A stretch of 64,000 nt of DNA from assembly GCF_002386445.1 (NCBI RefSeq), contig NZ_DGIR01000014.1:1-64000 (forward strand), in the 5' to 3' direction. The position numbers and the translations under genes are program-made. Below the pieces are notes generated by a model. The model had not been told where the DNA came from. It saw only the letters and a program-made list of their open reading frames with translations, and searched no databases. Positions 36,701 through 42,076 of the stretch are shown piece after piece; positions within the stretch are counted from its first letter, which is position 1; the number at the start of each line of letters is the position of its first letter. Source of the DNA: Pseudomonas sp. UBA4617 (GTDB lineage: Bacteria; Pseudomonadota; Gammaproteobacteria; Pseudomonadales; Pseudomonadaceae).

Positions 36701-37963
36701 GGTGCCGCCCTGGTTGTTCAGACCTTGCCGTGCCGTGACGCTCAGGTCGCGGCTGGCCACCACGGTGTGGCCATGGTTGTCCACCTGCGTGGCGTTCACA
36801 CGCACGTCGCCCGTGGCATTGCGGCTATTGTCGGCGTTGACACCCGCTTCGATGATGCCCTGGTTGCTCAGGCGCCCACCGCTGTCGAGGCTGATGCGTT
36901 GCCCGGCAGCCAGGGCCTGGCGGTTGTTCAGGTCCCCGTGGGTGCGCATCTTCAGTTCGTTGCCGGCATACACCGCGCCCTGGGCATCAAGCTGGCCAGC
37001 CGTGATCGCTACCGAGCCCTTGGCTGCGATGGCCTCGGCCATACGCAACTGGCCGTTGGCATCGAGCTGGATATCGCCGCCGCTGGCAATCAGCTTGCCG
37101 TCCAGCTTCACCCCCACGCCGGCCTCGGTGCCCACCAGTTTGATGGTGTTGGCGTACATGCCGCCCAATGCCGAGGAGTCAATGGCCAACTGCGGGGCCT
37201 GAGCCGGGTCGGCGCTACGGGCAGTGGCGGCCAGGCTGTGTGCATCCACGTCGTTGCTGCCGGCCACCAGCGCCAGCTGGCGGGCCTGGATCTCGGCGTT
37301 GATCCTGGCGCTGCGGGTAATGATCTCGAACTGGTCGACGTTGCTGGCGTTGAGCCCGGCGCCTTCGATGGCGACACTGCCCTGCTCCACCTGGTAGCGC
37401 TGCAGTTGCCCGTTCTCGATCACTGGCTTGCCGGTGGTCAGCGTGGCCTTCGGCGTGTTGATGAAACCGCAGCCGTTGCAGGTGACGCCATAAGGGTTGG
37501 CGACGATGACATGGGCCGAGCGCCCGGCCACCTCGGTATAGCCCTTGAGCTGGCTCGGGTTGCCACCATTGACCTCATTGAGGATGGTGCTCGCCGCACG
37601 GCCGCCGAGGTTGCTGTTGCCGAGAATGATGCCGCCCAGCTGGGTGGCCTGGGCGCGGTCGGTAGCGTTGTTGAGGATGACGCCTTGCTGGCCGACGTTG
37701 TAGTCACTGAACTTGTTGTGCGACAGCCCGGCAGCGCTGGGCGCAGCGATATTGACAATGGGCACGCCATTGCCGGCCTGGCCCAGGTGGGTGCCGCTGC
37801 CGTTGACCACGATGCCGTCGGCCATGGCCACCAGCGGCTGCCAGAACATCATGTTGGCCAGCATGAAAGCCAGCCCACGCTTGGACAAGCCCCAGAAGGT
37901 CTGGCGTGGTTGCAGGGCAGCCGAAGGCTGGCGGGCCAGGAAGGCGAATTGACGAACGTCCAT
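24719..37963 (-). CDS. cdiA: CdiA contact-dependent inhibition effector (filamentous hemagglutinin)
   Basis: A 4414-residue exported filament that delivers a C-terminal toxin into touching bacteria. An extended signal peptide (about 1-48, ending MADG) precedes the TPS secretion domain with NPYGVTCNGCGF near residue 155. Residues about 340-2350 are FHA-1 repeats of about 20 residues with the core LDN(R/S)xG; three copies of a larger block beginning LDLNxGQL (near 550, 1110 and 1520) show internal duplication. A probable receptor-binding region with cysteines (VACIEGYNAGDCGG, about 2457) and a conserved segment (YLIETNPVLTDLK, about 2820) precede FHA-2 repeats (about 2950-3620), a pretoxin region and VENN at 4047-4050. 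The variable tip starts after KATSGAKATG (about 4252); it contains PSAKVIPGKGTIYTAKTDAG and ends RMVEIKFK. Toxin activity is not recognised. Confidence 0.93.
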   Translation of the reverse strand: MDVRQFAFLARQPSAALQPRQTFWGLSKRGLAFMLANMMFWQPLVAMADGIVVNGSGTHLGQAGNGVPIVNIAAPSAAGLSHNKFSDYNVGQQGVILNNATDRAQATQLGGIILGNSNLGGRAASTILNEVNGGNPSQLKGYTEVAGRSAHVIVANPYGVTCNGCGFINTPKATLTTGKPVIENGQLQRYQVEQGSVAIEGAGLNASNVDQFEIITRSARINAEIQARQLALVAGSNDVDAHSLAATARSADPAQAPQLAIDSSALGGMYANTIKLVGTEAGVGVKLDGKLIASGGDIQLDANGQLRMAEAIAAKGSVAITAGQLDAQGAVYAGNELKMRTHGDLNNRQALAAGQRISLDSGGRLSNQGIIEAGVNADNSRNATGDVRVNATQVDNHGHTVVASRDLSVTARQGLNNQGGTLAGQRQLAASAGTLDNRNAGRVLSGSQADVTASSLLNGQGGLIDGATVNAKVGQLDNTAGTLRAGQHLGLTASAALDNRGGQLTSLQTLSLEAGQVNNSDGGRIASNQALRAGVAGLDQHDGGRLTSASELSLDLNKGQLNNQGGLINAPRLTLSNLDSVDNRQGEISSAQAFALVARSLDNSLGKLLGNQNLTVQLEQALNNTGGLVSASGVDVRAASLDNHQGTLTSRANLALQVAGASNNQAGEIASVGTTSLKGGRLDNRAGQVTGDAALQVALAGALDNRQGLLGAGGAIDLQAASLDNRQAGSLVGDAGLAARVAGLLDNQQGEINVKGGLDLRAGKLDNRAGKLRAGQEARLDVDQLDNRQQGLLNSLAAFSYKGKQLDNRGGLLSAAGPLRLEGDHLDNSGGRVSSQRALVAQLGRIINQAGELVAQGDLLLTGTSLDNRSNGLVGGTSALQLNVAEIDNRGGEISTSKGVTLQGSRLDNSDSGKVLAGSHLQLQMAEVINRNLGLLSAAGPLTLVGQQLNNNLGRLVSGGNLNIGLAGGLANQQGLITAEGRLGATVGSLDNSTGKLSSAADLTLASAGALRNRNGSITTDAGLALTSRSLDNGEAGLLSSKGAARLDTGAFDNGQGAQLLSGDRLDLKAGQLNNGQGSRIASEKALVASITGLAQDGGQLFSKSALTLDLNHGQLRNRQGLINAPLLVLNNLAEVDNQQGEISSAQAFTVAARSLDNSNGRLIGEHGLTLRIEQLLNNLKGLVSADGLDLHSGSLDNSQGLISSRAGQALVVDGELLNQGGTLIADQNLDMQANSLVNQQGQVSAGGELQAQVDALDNQAGILVASGRLKLTGGTLDNRQGGLVGATRGLNLHVAAVDNRAGELSSKMDVVLGGSRLDNSDGGKVLADGKLQLAVADVINRSKGVLSGKTGVSLSGDSLDNAGGLLFSQQALDATLQGKLDNRQGLISAEGTLGLTSNALDNRAGSVSSAGALTLKHTGNLLNQGGELVTDAALQLSAAQVTNTDQGTLSAKGPANIAAGSLDNSRNGRIDSGANLGLTTGQLSNHDGGRIASVGALEVNATGLDQQGGKLFSNSALTLDLNHGQLDNRQGLINAPMLVLKNLDGVNNQGGEISSAQAFTLAAHSLDNGSGKVLSNQSLTLRIDQALSNIKGLVAAATLDTRAASLDNTGGTLTSRGGLGLQLAGGLNNGQQGLINAAGLLDIAARSVDNQAGSLLGSVIRIDFGSATGDLNNDGGLITTDGTLNLDHLRDLSNRSGEISTRQNLDLAGRNLDNSTGKLISSGQLDVTAQRLLNQGGLVSGWQGLGVNLGSLDNRNQGTLSSRNGALHAQVSGDLQNSAGGALVSQQALSVIATNLDNSGAGILSSAGGQRLTLSGLLNNAQGGLIDSGAALTLNAMALGNGAGSISAQQALEVNAGSLDNSAGRLIGNAAVTLKLLGALTNRNGKLASAGPLRIDNAAQIDNQGGQIASQGLLGLFAASLDNRNRGTVAANQQLTLAVDGQLLNSADGLIYSQSGGADVRAASLDNAKGTLQSQGALRLASGDIDNQSGRILADAGDLDVTAGNLDNRGGVLVSLQGKLAADLRGVLKNGYDLNNNRQGGITQAQALDLKVLGGIDNYGGRIAAQAGDALVTTGDFDNRNGGLYAQGLVKVTGGNFDNSGDNDGQIAGQRIDLDLSGALNNRLGIIESDSTLAIKAASLDNQTGQLRALGTSGATRFQIGGLFDNRNGTLETANSDLGFTVGNFFNAGGSLLHVGSGNFAISTANVTGAGGSIVTRGGLTLNAGSWSNSNVIQAGRLTLNVGNFSQTANGQLLASEALVGSGSDWSNDGLIASDGSFSLNLGGTYAGNGRLSSRGTLGLSAAQVYLGSAGSIAGGGATSVLVAGQLNNAGRLTSAAALNLGAGGVNNQGTLGAGEALTVTTGALVNSDHALIFSGKDMGLRVASLSNSYADVYSLGRLTIDRDGQGGLASSIVNRSGSLQSDLSMSLAASTIHNVRAVLQTEDKGIYTARVGEVACIEGYNAGDCGGKRNHVWEIVQRDKFEVIDASAASSITTGGNLTIQGADLLNSSSTIGAAGNLVAKVGSLTNSGVETGETETTRIFRSERTRNAGAWYQLASSITSQYWYESPGYNPDNLGGLQADLARFIGMTEAELVILGSTRKLAAGDQSYAAVMQANGAVNISAGNGIDNSVVRPGYAYIGSGARTDTTAPGTAFSTRITLNQQLPPDLAQQQVNPLTLPGFSLPSGQNGLFRLSSEAGSTPASGPQSWSMGGASLSVAQRQQPLPLAQGSALSIGAADQAIASSTTLSTADRTQANVAGNASAVDTSLPGNVAGPVLPGRSVVDDGISQAATLNGQGPLTLERVQGLPDSNVRSNPHKYLIETNPVLTDLKQFMSSDYLLANLGYNPDESAKRLGDGFYEQKLIQQAVVARTGQRYIDGQNTDEQLFKYLMDNAIQSKQKLNLAVGVSLTSEQVAALTHDIVWLESAEVNGEQVLVPVLYLAHGNNRLAPNGALIAGNDVNLIAGQNLDNVGTLRASNNLSAKAGNNLVNSGLVEAGNRLDLLAGNNLVNKAGGIIAGRDVSLSAVQDVINERTLTSHQSSNGSYAQQRDFVDTAARVEAANNLAINAGRDLSNHGGVLSSAADTRLKAGRDVKLTSVEQVVVNDRGVRHTDSSVTQNGSSVQAGRDLIVSAGRDISAVASAIEAKRDVAMAATGDLQLAAAANEQHSASKTRKVTSQEDHVQQVGSTVVAGGNVALKAGDDLVLSASRVTAGDEAYLYAGGDVKLAAEENSDYSYYRKTKTSHSGLSSSQKTRIDSSSAITQQGASVSGDTVVVRAGQDIGVSGSSIVSTNDTSLLAGRNVQIDSATETFEQSHASSKKKSGLLSSGGIGFTLGSTSLEKTSTSTSENAKASTIGSVLGNVTIEAGKDLGIKGSEVIAGKDITLVGQNVEIIAAENHNSSEQTSKSKSSGLTLALSGTVGSAIDTAYQITKQATREEDSRLSALQGIKAGLTGVQAWQAAQQNGGMTAANAGQFVGVAVSLGGQKSSSRQTQEQTVSQGSSLTSGNDLSIVATGNGAGSGGDIRVQGSQLKAGNDLLLSAERDIQLEAAANTQKLDGKNSSSGGAIGASIGVGSEGGGLSIFANANKGAGNEKGNGTTWTETTLDAGNEATLRSGRDTALKGAQVNAGKITADVGRDLTLQSLQDTDNYKSKQSNVSGGLSVTIIGTGGASGSLSASKTKLDSKYQSVQEQTGLFAGKDGYQVDVGKHTQLDGSVIASTADADKNRLSTGTLGWSSIENKAEFKSQMASASISGGNGGTDRFTSNMPSGTLIAYNHSGSASGTTASAVSEGTLEIRDPGRQQQDVASLSHDVEHANDSISPIFDKEKEQRRLQQVQLMGEIGTQVSDIVRTEGQLKADKEARAELDARGIPAPGKGASDEAVKAYQEQLVATEAYQRIMGKYGTSGDYQRVTQAVTAALQGLAGGDIGSALAGASAPYLAQVIKKSTGDDTALNVMAHAVLGAVVAQAQGNSAAAGAAGAAGGELVARLITQQLYGTSDSNSLSEEQKQTVSALSTLAAGLSGGLVEGNSAGAVAGAGAGRNAVENNLLANKYGVERLDAASRALYEKLKAAGIGSIDELHERYKACGGNSGCEVGIRDEYRQQEKQAGEKLVELYQSGRLSKAEYDVLVTDYALAMMRGVVDAQKSDADASFLDVYALSGSDWSPMGVVANPYVKAIRASELIAEWSRQGLSEEAINERARQDGLLGSTLAPVDVPRIISLVDKGASRDDVVKLAAVLILGKATSGAKATGNPVVDAEKTALDRIGQNPKGPDLTGKQPGTVLQAQSQKRIDDLAVQFNTKSIEPKDFQLNLGGKVLKTDPQVSKGAPVYVGATTSDVMSYFRQLAGAGNMPSAKVIPGKGTIYTAKTDAGAKITLRDFSTSSQQTGASWTIDVLDKSINGGRMVEIKFK
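25206..26198. repeat. Direct repeat copy B1 inside cdiA (matches 22332-23334)
   Basis: The cdiA copy of the pretoxin/VENN-to-junction segment, with a single GCCGA at 25331-25335. Recombination with copy B2 would swap the toxin tip and delete everything between. Confidence 0.9.
26233..26672. repeat. Direct repeat copy A1 inside cdiA (matches 20717-21156)
   Basis: The cdiA copy of the early pretoxin segment FTSNMPSGTLIAYN to YQRIMGKYGTSG, near-identical to the truncated module 4. Confidence 0.85.
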
Positions 37964-37986
37964 GTCAGTACTCGGGAAAAACGGTG

Positions 37987-39717
37987 TTAAAGGAAGCAGT
38001 CCAGGCGGAAGAAGACCGGCGTTTCTCGCGCCTCGATGGCCGCGGCTCGCTCGAGCGAGTGGGCGAAGGTCACGCTGGCGGCCAGGTGCTTGCCGCGGGC
38101 GAACAGCTCGAGTGCATCGCTGGACAGCCGGCCGCTTTGCCCGCTGTTGTAGCGATCATGGCGAATGGCGCCGACGTCGTAGGCCAGGCCCAGGCCATAC
38201 TCGGTCAGCACCGGCCGCAACCAGTCCCAGGCCACCGGCCGGCTCCAGCGCACATCGTTGCGCCAGTAGTAGCCACTGTCTCCATTGAGGCTCTGGTCCT
38301 TGTAACCACGGATCGACGACTGGCTGCCCAGGCTCATGCGTTGCGGGCTGAACAGCAGGTCTTCGCTGCGTTGGCCGGTGACCAGGCTGCTGAACACCAG
38401 CTGCTCACCCCACAGCGTGAACGGCTGCAGGTAGCTGACCGTGGCGGTGTACTTGCGGTAGCGGGCGTTGGGCTGGCGCTTGCCGGTAATGCTGCGCTGG
38501 TCTTCACGCTGGGCATCGAAGGCGCCGATGCCGTCCTGCATGCCCAGGTCGATGTTGACGAAGGCGTTGCCGAGACGCCGCCCGTGGTTGATGCCGAATT
38601 GCGCTTCACTCAGGCGGTTGCTGCTGGTGTCCAGCTTGCTGTCTTCGATGAAGTTGTTGGTGCGCAGGTAGCTCAGGCCGGTGTTGAGCGAGGTCTTGCT
38701 CTGGGCATCGCGGTGGATCACCCGTTCCAGGCGCAGCTGGTGGTTCTGGCTGTCACCGGTCTGCTTGAAGTTGAACCCCGAAGCCTCGCCCAGCGAGCGG
38801 TACTCGCTCTGGCTGTAGCTGTAGCTGAGGTTCCACCAGCCGAACGGCAGGTTGTAGTAGAGCATGGCGCTGTGCGAGGTTTTCTGGTGGTCGCTGATGG
38901 CATCGTGGCTGCCACGCAGCAGCAGCTGGTCGGCCAGGCCCAGCGGGCTGTCCCATTCCAGGCTGCTGCCCCACTGCTGCTCACCGGTACTGCGCTGGCC
39001 GTCGTTACTGCGCGACAGGCCCACGCGCCAGGGCTTTTGTGGGGTATTGCGCACCACCACCTCGCTGCCACCCACCGCTTGGCCCGGGGTCAACTCCATT
39101 TGCGCCTGATTGGACGGCAGGCGATTGAGCTGATCGACCATTTGCTCGATCTGGCGCAGGTCCAGCAGTTCGCCAACCTGGCCAGGAAAGCTCATGTCCA
39201 GTTCGCGCACCGACAGCTTGCTGCCTGGCGCCGGTTTCAGGCCTTCCAGGCGCCCTTCCACCACGATGACTTTCAGGTGGCCGCTGGACAGGTCCTGCTG
39301 GGGCAGGTAGGCGCGGCTGGTGACCAGGCCTTTGCCAATGTAGAGGTCGGTGATGTCCTTGAGCAGCGCGTTCAGCTGCGCGACACCCAGGCACTGGCCA
39401 AGATAGGGTTTGACCAGGCGCTCGCGCTCCGAGGACGAAAGCGCATCGGCGCCGTCCAGCACGATATCGTCAATAGGAAAACAACGGCTGTCGACGGGCT
39501 TGGCCGGCGCGGCCGTTTCGGCGCCTTTGCCAGGCAGTTCCTTCAACTGTTCCAGCCGCCGTTGCTGCTCTTCCAGCAGGCGGTTCTGGCGCTCGCGAAT
39601 CAGGTCCTGGTCGCCGGGAGTGCCCATCGGCGCTGCACTGGCAGCATCCACGAAAATGGCCAATAGGGCGCATGCGAGCCGGCCAACCGCACGCTGGCTC
39701 AAGGAGGGGGGAAGCAT
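37987..39717 (-). CDS. cdiB: CdiB two-partner secretion transporter (FhaC/ShlB family)
   Basis: The outer-membrane Omp85-type pore that exports CdiA, 576 residues. After a signal peptide (cleavage near ASAAP) comes an N-terminal plug helix rich in Arg/Gln/Glu (DLIRERQNRLLEEQQRRLEQ), two POTRA domains (CFPIDDIVLDGAD, then LVTSRAYLPQQDLSSGHL and VIVVEGRLEG), and a 16-strand barrel carrying the conserved SSIRGYKDQS loop motif (RGY) and ending in the aromatic FFRLDCFL. It precedes cdiA by 23 bases, giving the B-A-I gene order of the enterobacterial/Pseudomonas class. The start ATG is the first in frame; the promoter must lie in the 180 bases up to the mexL-like gene. Confidence 0.92.
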   Translation of the reverse strand: MLPPSLSQRAVGRLACALLAIFVDAASAAPMGTPGDQDLIRERQNRLLEEQQRRLEQLKELPGKGAETAAPAKPVDSRCFPIDDIVLDGADALSSSERERLVKPYLGQCLGVAQLNALLKDITDLYIGKGLVTSRAYLPQQDLSSGHLKVIVVEGRLEGLKPAPGSKLSVRELDMSFPGQVGELLDLRQIEQMVDQLNRLPSNQAQMELTPGQAVGGSEVVVRNTPQKPWRVGLSRSNDGQRSTGEQQWGSSLEWDSPLGLADQLLLRGSHDAISDHQKTSHSAMLYYNLPFGWWNLSYSYSQSEYRSLGEASGFNFKQTGDSQNHQLRLERVIHRDAQSKTSLNTGLSYLRTNNFIEDSKLDTSSNRLSEAQFGINHGRRLGNAFVNIDLGMQDGIGAFDAQREDQRSITGKRQPNARYRKYTATVSYLQPFTLWGEQLVFSSLVTGQRSEDLLFSPQRMSLGSQSSIRGYKDQSLNGDSGYYWRNDVRWSRPVAWDWLRPVLTEYGLGLAYDVGAIRHDRYNSGQSGRLSSDALELFARGKHLAASVTFAHSLERAAAIEARETPVFFRLDCFL

Positions 39718-39897
39718 ATTCGATCCTTCGAATGCAAAGCAGTAGGGCGAAAAAGCCGATGATGCTATTAGGCCTACAATCTGATATCAACCAAACAACG
39801 ACGCATGGCATGACTTTGCTGTCACATGGTTTTACCTGCAGCCGCAAGCCGTTCGAGCCGGTAAGATGAGCAACCTTTTGAAAAAATGCGGGTTCCC

Positions 39898-40527
39898 ATG
39901 TCCCACGACGCACCCATAGGCCCAGGCCGGCCCAAGGACCTGGCCAAGCGCGAAGCGATTCTCGAAGCGGCCAAGGCGCTGTTCCTAAGCCTTGGTTATG
40001 CCAACACCAGCATGGATGCGGTCGCTGCGGCGGCAGGTGTTTCCAAACTTACCGTGTACAGCCACTTCACCGACAAGCAGACGCTGTTCGGCTCAGCGGT
40101 CATGGCCACCTGCCAAATCCAGCTGCCCGACCTGCTGTTCGAGTACCCCGATGGCGCCCCGGTGGAAGAGGTGCTGCTGAGCATTGCCCGTGGCTTCCAG
40201 GCGCTGATCAGCAGTGACGAAGCAGTCAAGCTCAGCCGCCTGATCATGGCCCAGGGCAGCCTGGACCCGAGTTTCGGCGAATATTTCTACGAGGCCGGGC
40301 CCAAGCGTGTGCTGACGGGGATGGAAGCGCTGCTGCGCGAGGCGCATGCGCGCGGGCTGCTGCATATCGACAACCCGCTACGGGCGGCGGAGCACTTCTT
40401 TTGCCTGGTCAAGGGCGCCCCGGATTATCGCCTGCTGCTCGGATGTGCGGGGCCGCTGGAGGGCGATGAGGCCGAGGCGCATGTGCGCGAGGTGGTCGGG
40501 GTGTTCTTGCGAGCGTTCCAACCCTGA
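39898..40527 (+). CDS. mexL: TetR-family repressor, probable MexL
   Basis: A protein of 209 residues: an N-terminal helix-turn-helix (GRPKDLAKREAILEAAKALF, then MDAVAAAAGVSKLTVYSHFT) and an all-helical C-terminal ligand domain of the AefR-like type. Length and the following rsmJ gene match P. aeruginosa, where mexL (about 212 residues) lies between mexJ and rsmJ and represses mexJK. Here it is separated from mexJ by the 20-kb CDI island, so it acts in trans if at all, and its native upstream region has probably been replaced in part. Start chosen at the second ATG (MSHDAP); an ATG four codons earlier is possible. Confidence 0.8.
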   Translation: MSHDAPIGPGRPKDLAKREAILEAAKALFLSLGYANTSMDAVAAAAGVSKLTVYSHFTDKQTLFGSAVMATCQIQLPDLLFEYPDGAPVEEVLLSIARGFQALISSDEAVKLSRLIMAQGSLDPSFGEYFYEAGPKRVLTGMEALLREAHARGLLHIDNPLRAAEHFFCLVKGAPDYRLLLGCAGPLEGDEAEAHVREVVGVFLRAFQP

Positions 40528-40564
40528 GCCGCGCCGCTCCTGCAGGGGTGTTGCACCCCTTGGT

Positions 40565-41344
40565 TCAGGCCTTGAGCGCCTTCTTCGGGTAAATGTCATA
40601 CCGGCTCGACTTGCCCTGCAGGCTGTGGCTCGGCTTCGGCCCATCGATGATCGGTGCCTTGCGTGGACGCTTCACCACCACCCGGTGGCTGGCCAGGGCC
40701 AGGGCCGCTTCAAGCAGGGCCGGGGCGTCCAGGTCATCCCCCACCAGTGGCCGGAATACGCGCATTTCCTTCTTCACCAAGGCGCTCTTGTCCCGGTGCG
40801 GGAACATCGGGTCGAGGTAGATCACCTGCGGCGCCTCCCCTTCCCAGGCACGCATGCGCTCGATGGCATTGCCGTTCAGCAGGCGCATGCGCCCGACGAT
40901 CGGCGCCACTTCTTCATCAGCCTGGGCCCGCGCCAGGCCGTCCTCCAGCAGCGCGGCGATCAACGGCTGGCGTTCGATCAAGGTCATCTGGCAGCCCAGG
41001 CTGGCCAGCACGAAGGCATCCTTGCCCAGCCCCGCCGTGGCATCGAGCACCTGCGGCCGTACCCCTTGGGCAACGCCCACGGCCTTGGCAATCATTTGCC
41101 CGGTGCCACCGCCAAACTGGCGCCGGTGCGCAGCCTGGCCCTCGACAAAGTCCACCCGTACCGGCCCCGGTGCCTGCGGGCCCAACTGCTGGATCTGCAG
41201 GCCATCGACACCGACCTGCACGGCAAACCCGGCGGCCTCGTCCTGCAGCGGCAGGCCGAGGCGCTCGGCCCATGCCGCAGCTCGCCCCTCGAATTCCGCC
41301 GACAGTGCCTCGACCCGGATACCTGTGCCCTGCTCTTCCATCAT
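40565..41344 (-). CDS. rsmJ: 16S rRNA (guanine-1516-N2)-methyltransferase
   Basis: A class I SAM-dependent methyltransferase of 259 residues that modifies helix 45-proximal G1516 of 16S rRNA. Signature blocks: FGGGTGQMIAKAVG, VLDATAGLGKDAFVLASLG (SAM loop), IERQPLIAALLEDGLARA, and the catalytic-type VIYLDPMFPHRDKSALVKKE. The start codon is one of two adjacent ATGs. It converges with the mexL-like gene and is divergent from the duplicated-repeat protein, as in other pseudomonads. Confidence 0.93.
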   Translation of the reverse strand: MMEEQGTGIRVEALSAEFEGRAAAWAERLGLPLQDEAAGFAVQVGVDGLQIQQLGPQAPGPVRVDFVEGQAAHRRQFGGGTGQMIAKAVGVAQGVRPQVLDATAGLGKDAFVLASLGCQMTLIERQPLIAALLEDGLARAQADEEVAPIVGRMRLLNGNAIERMRAWEGEAPQVIYLDPMFPHRDKSALVKKEMRVFRPLVGDDLDAPALLEAALALASHRVVVKRPRKAPIIDGPKPSHSLQGKSSRYDIYPKKALKA

Positions 41345-41445
41345 TCACACCTGAAAATTGAACCCAGCCATTAAGGTATCGGCCATCACGGCCGATACAG
41401 GCAATATTCCGCTATTCTGCCAGAGCACAACGCGCGCGACTGCCC

Positions 41446-42066
41446 ATGACAGATACTCTTCCCATCGGCCTGACCTACCTGTCGCCTGTCGGCAACTACA
41501 GTCAGCACAACACCCAGGCACTCGGGGGCGTCAGCCACCTGTGGCAGGATTTTTTTGCCCGGGCCATGGCCGAGCAGCAGGAAGAGCCAGCGGATAGCGT
41601 CAGCCAGTCGTTCGTCCGTTATGACCAGGACAGTGGCGAACCCATCGGTGGCGCACGTGCCCTGGCGCTGATCGACGCCCAACGAACCTGCCCGGTGCAT
41701 GACACGGTGGTGGCACCGCCCGAGCCTTTGTTCCTGCCCAAGGCCGAACTCGAGGCCAACCTGTTGCCGCCTGCCCCCGAGCCGTTCAGCGCGGTCGAAC
41801 TGATCGAGCAGCAGCGTCAACTGGATATCAGCAACAGTTGGCTACGCCCGGTGGTGATGAGCCAGGGCCAGCCGGTTGCCGAGCCTGGCCCGGGCCCAGC
41901 CCCACGGCCGTTGTTCCTGCCCATCGCCGAATTCGAGACCGACCTGCTGGACCCGGCGCCCGAACCGTACGACGACATCACCCTGGCCAAGCAGCAGACC
42001 GAGCTGGCGTTCGACCTGCACTGGGCACGCCCGGTGGTGCTGAACAACGTGCGCGTGCACGCCTGA
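41446..42066 (+). CDS. Hypothetical protein with internal 47-residue duplication
   Basis: A 206-residue acidic, proline-rich protein with no signal peptide, membrane segment or family I recognise. Residues 92-138 and 153-199 are a gap-free tandem copy: PEPLFLPKAELEANLLPPAP and PRPLFLPIAEFETDLLDPAP open each unit, SWLRPVVM and HWARPVVL close them. The linker is PAEPGPGPAP-like. The N-terminus (LPIGLTYLSPVGNYSQHNTQ) is distinct. It lies between rsmJ and the convergent extensin-like gene. The repeat suggests a binding or scaffold role, but function is unknown. Confidence 0.78.
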   Translation: MTDTLPIGLTYLSPVGNYSQHNTQALGGVSHLWQDFFARAMAEQQEEPADSVSQSFVRYDQDSGEPIGGARALALIDAQRTCPVHDTVVAPPEPLFLPKAELEANLLPPAPEPFSAVELIEQQRQLDISNSWLRPVVMSQGQPVAEPGPGPAPRPLFLPIAEFETDLLDPAPEPYDDITLAKQQTELAFDLHWARPVVLNNVRVHA

Positions 42067-42076
42067 GAGCCTGAGG

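Noticed and set aside
31000..36950. Regularly spaced short repeats that could suggest a CRISPR array
   Set aside because: They are coding FHA-1 repeats (LDN-type) in frame within cdiA; units vary and there are no unique spacers of constant length.
28226..37990. Very long plus-strand open frames (1996 and 1236 codons) opposite cdiA
   Set aside because: They are antisense shadows of the repetitive, GC-rich cdiA gene; composition is low-complexity (Ala, Val, Gln, Gly) and shows no domain, start signal or operon context.
19790..39870. Attachment-site direct repeats or an integrase at the island ends
   Set aside because: No tRNA, integrase or convincing flanking direct repeat was seen; the only mobile trace is the dead IS3 fragment.
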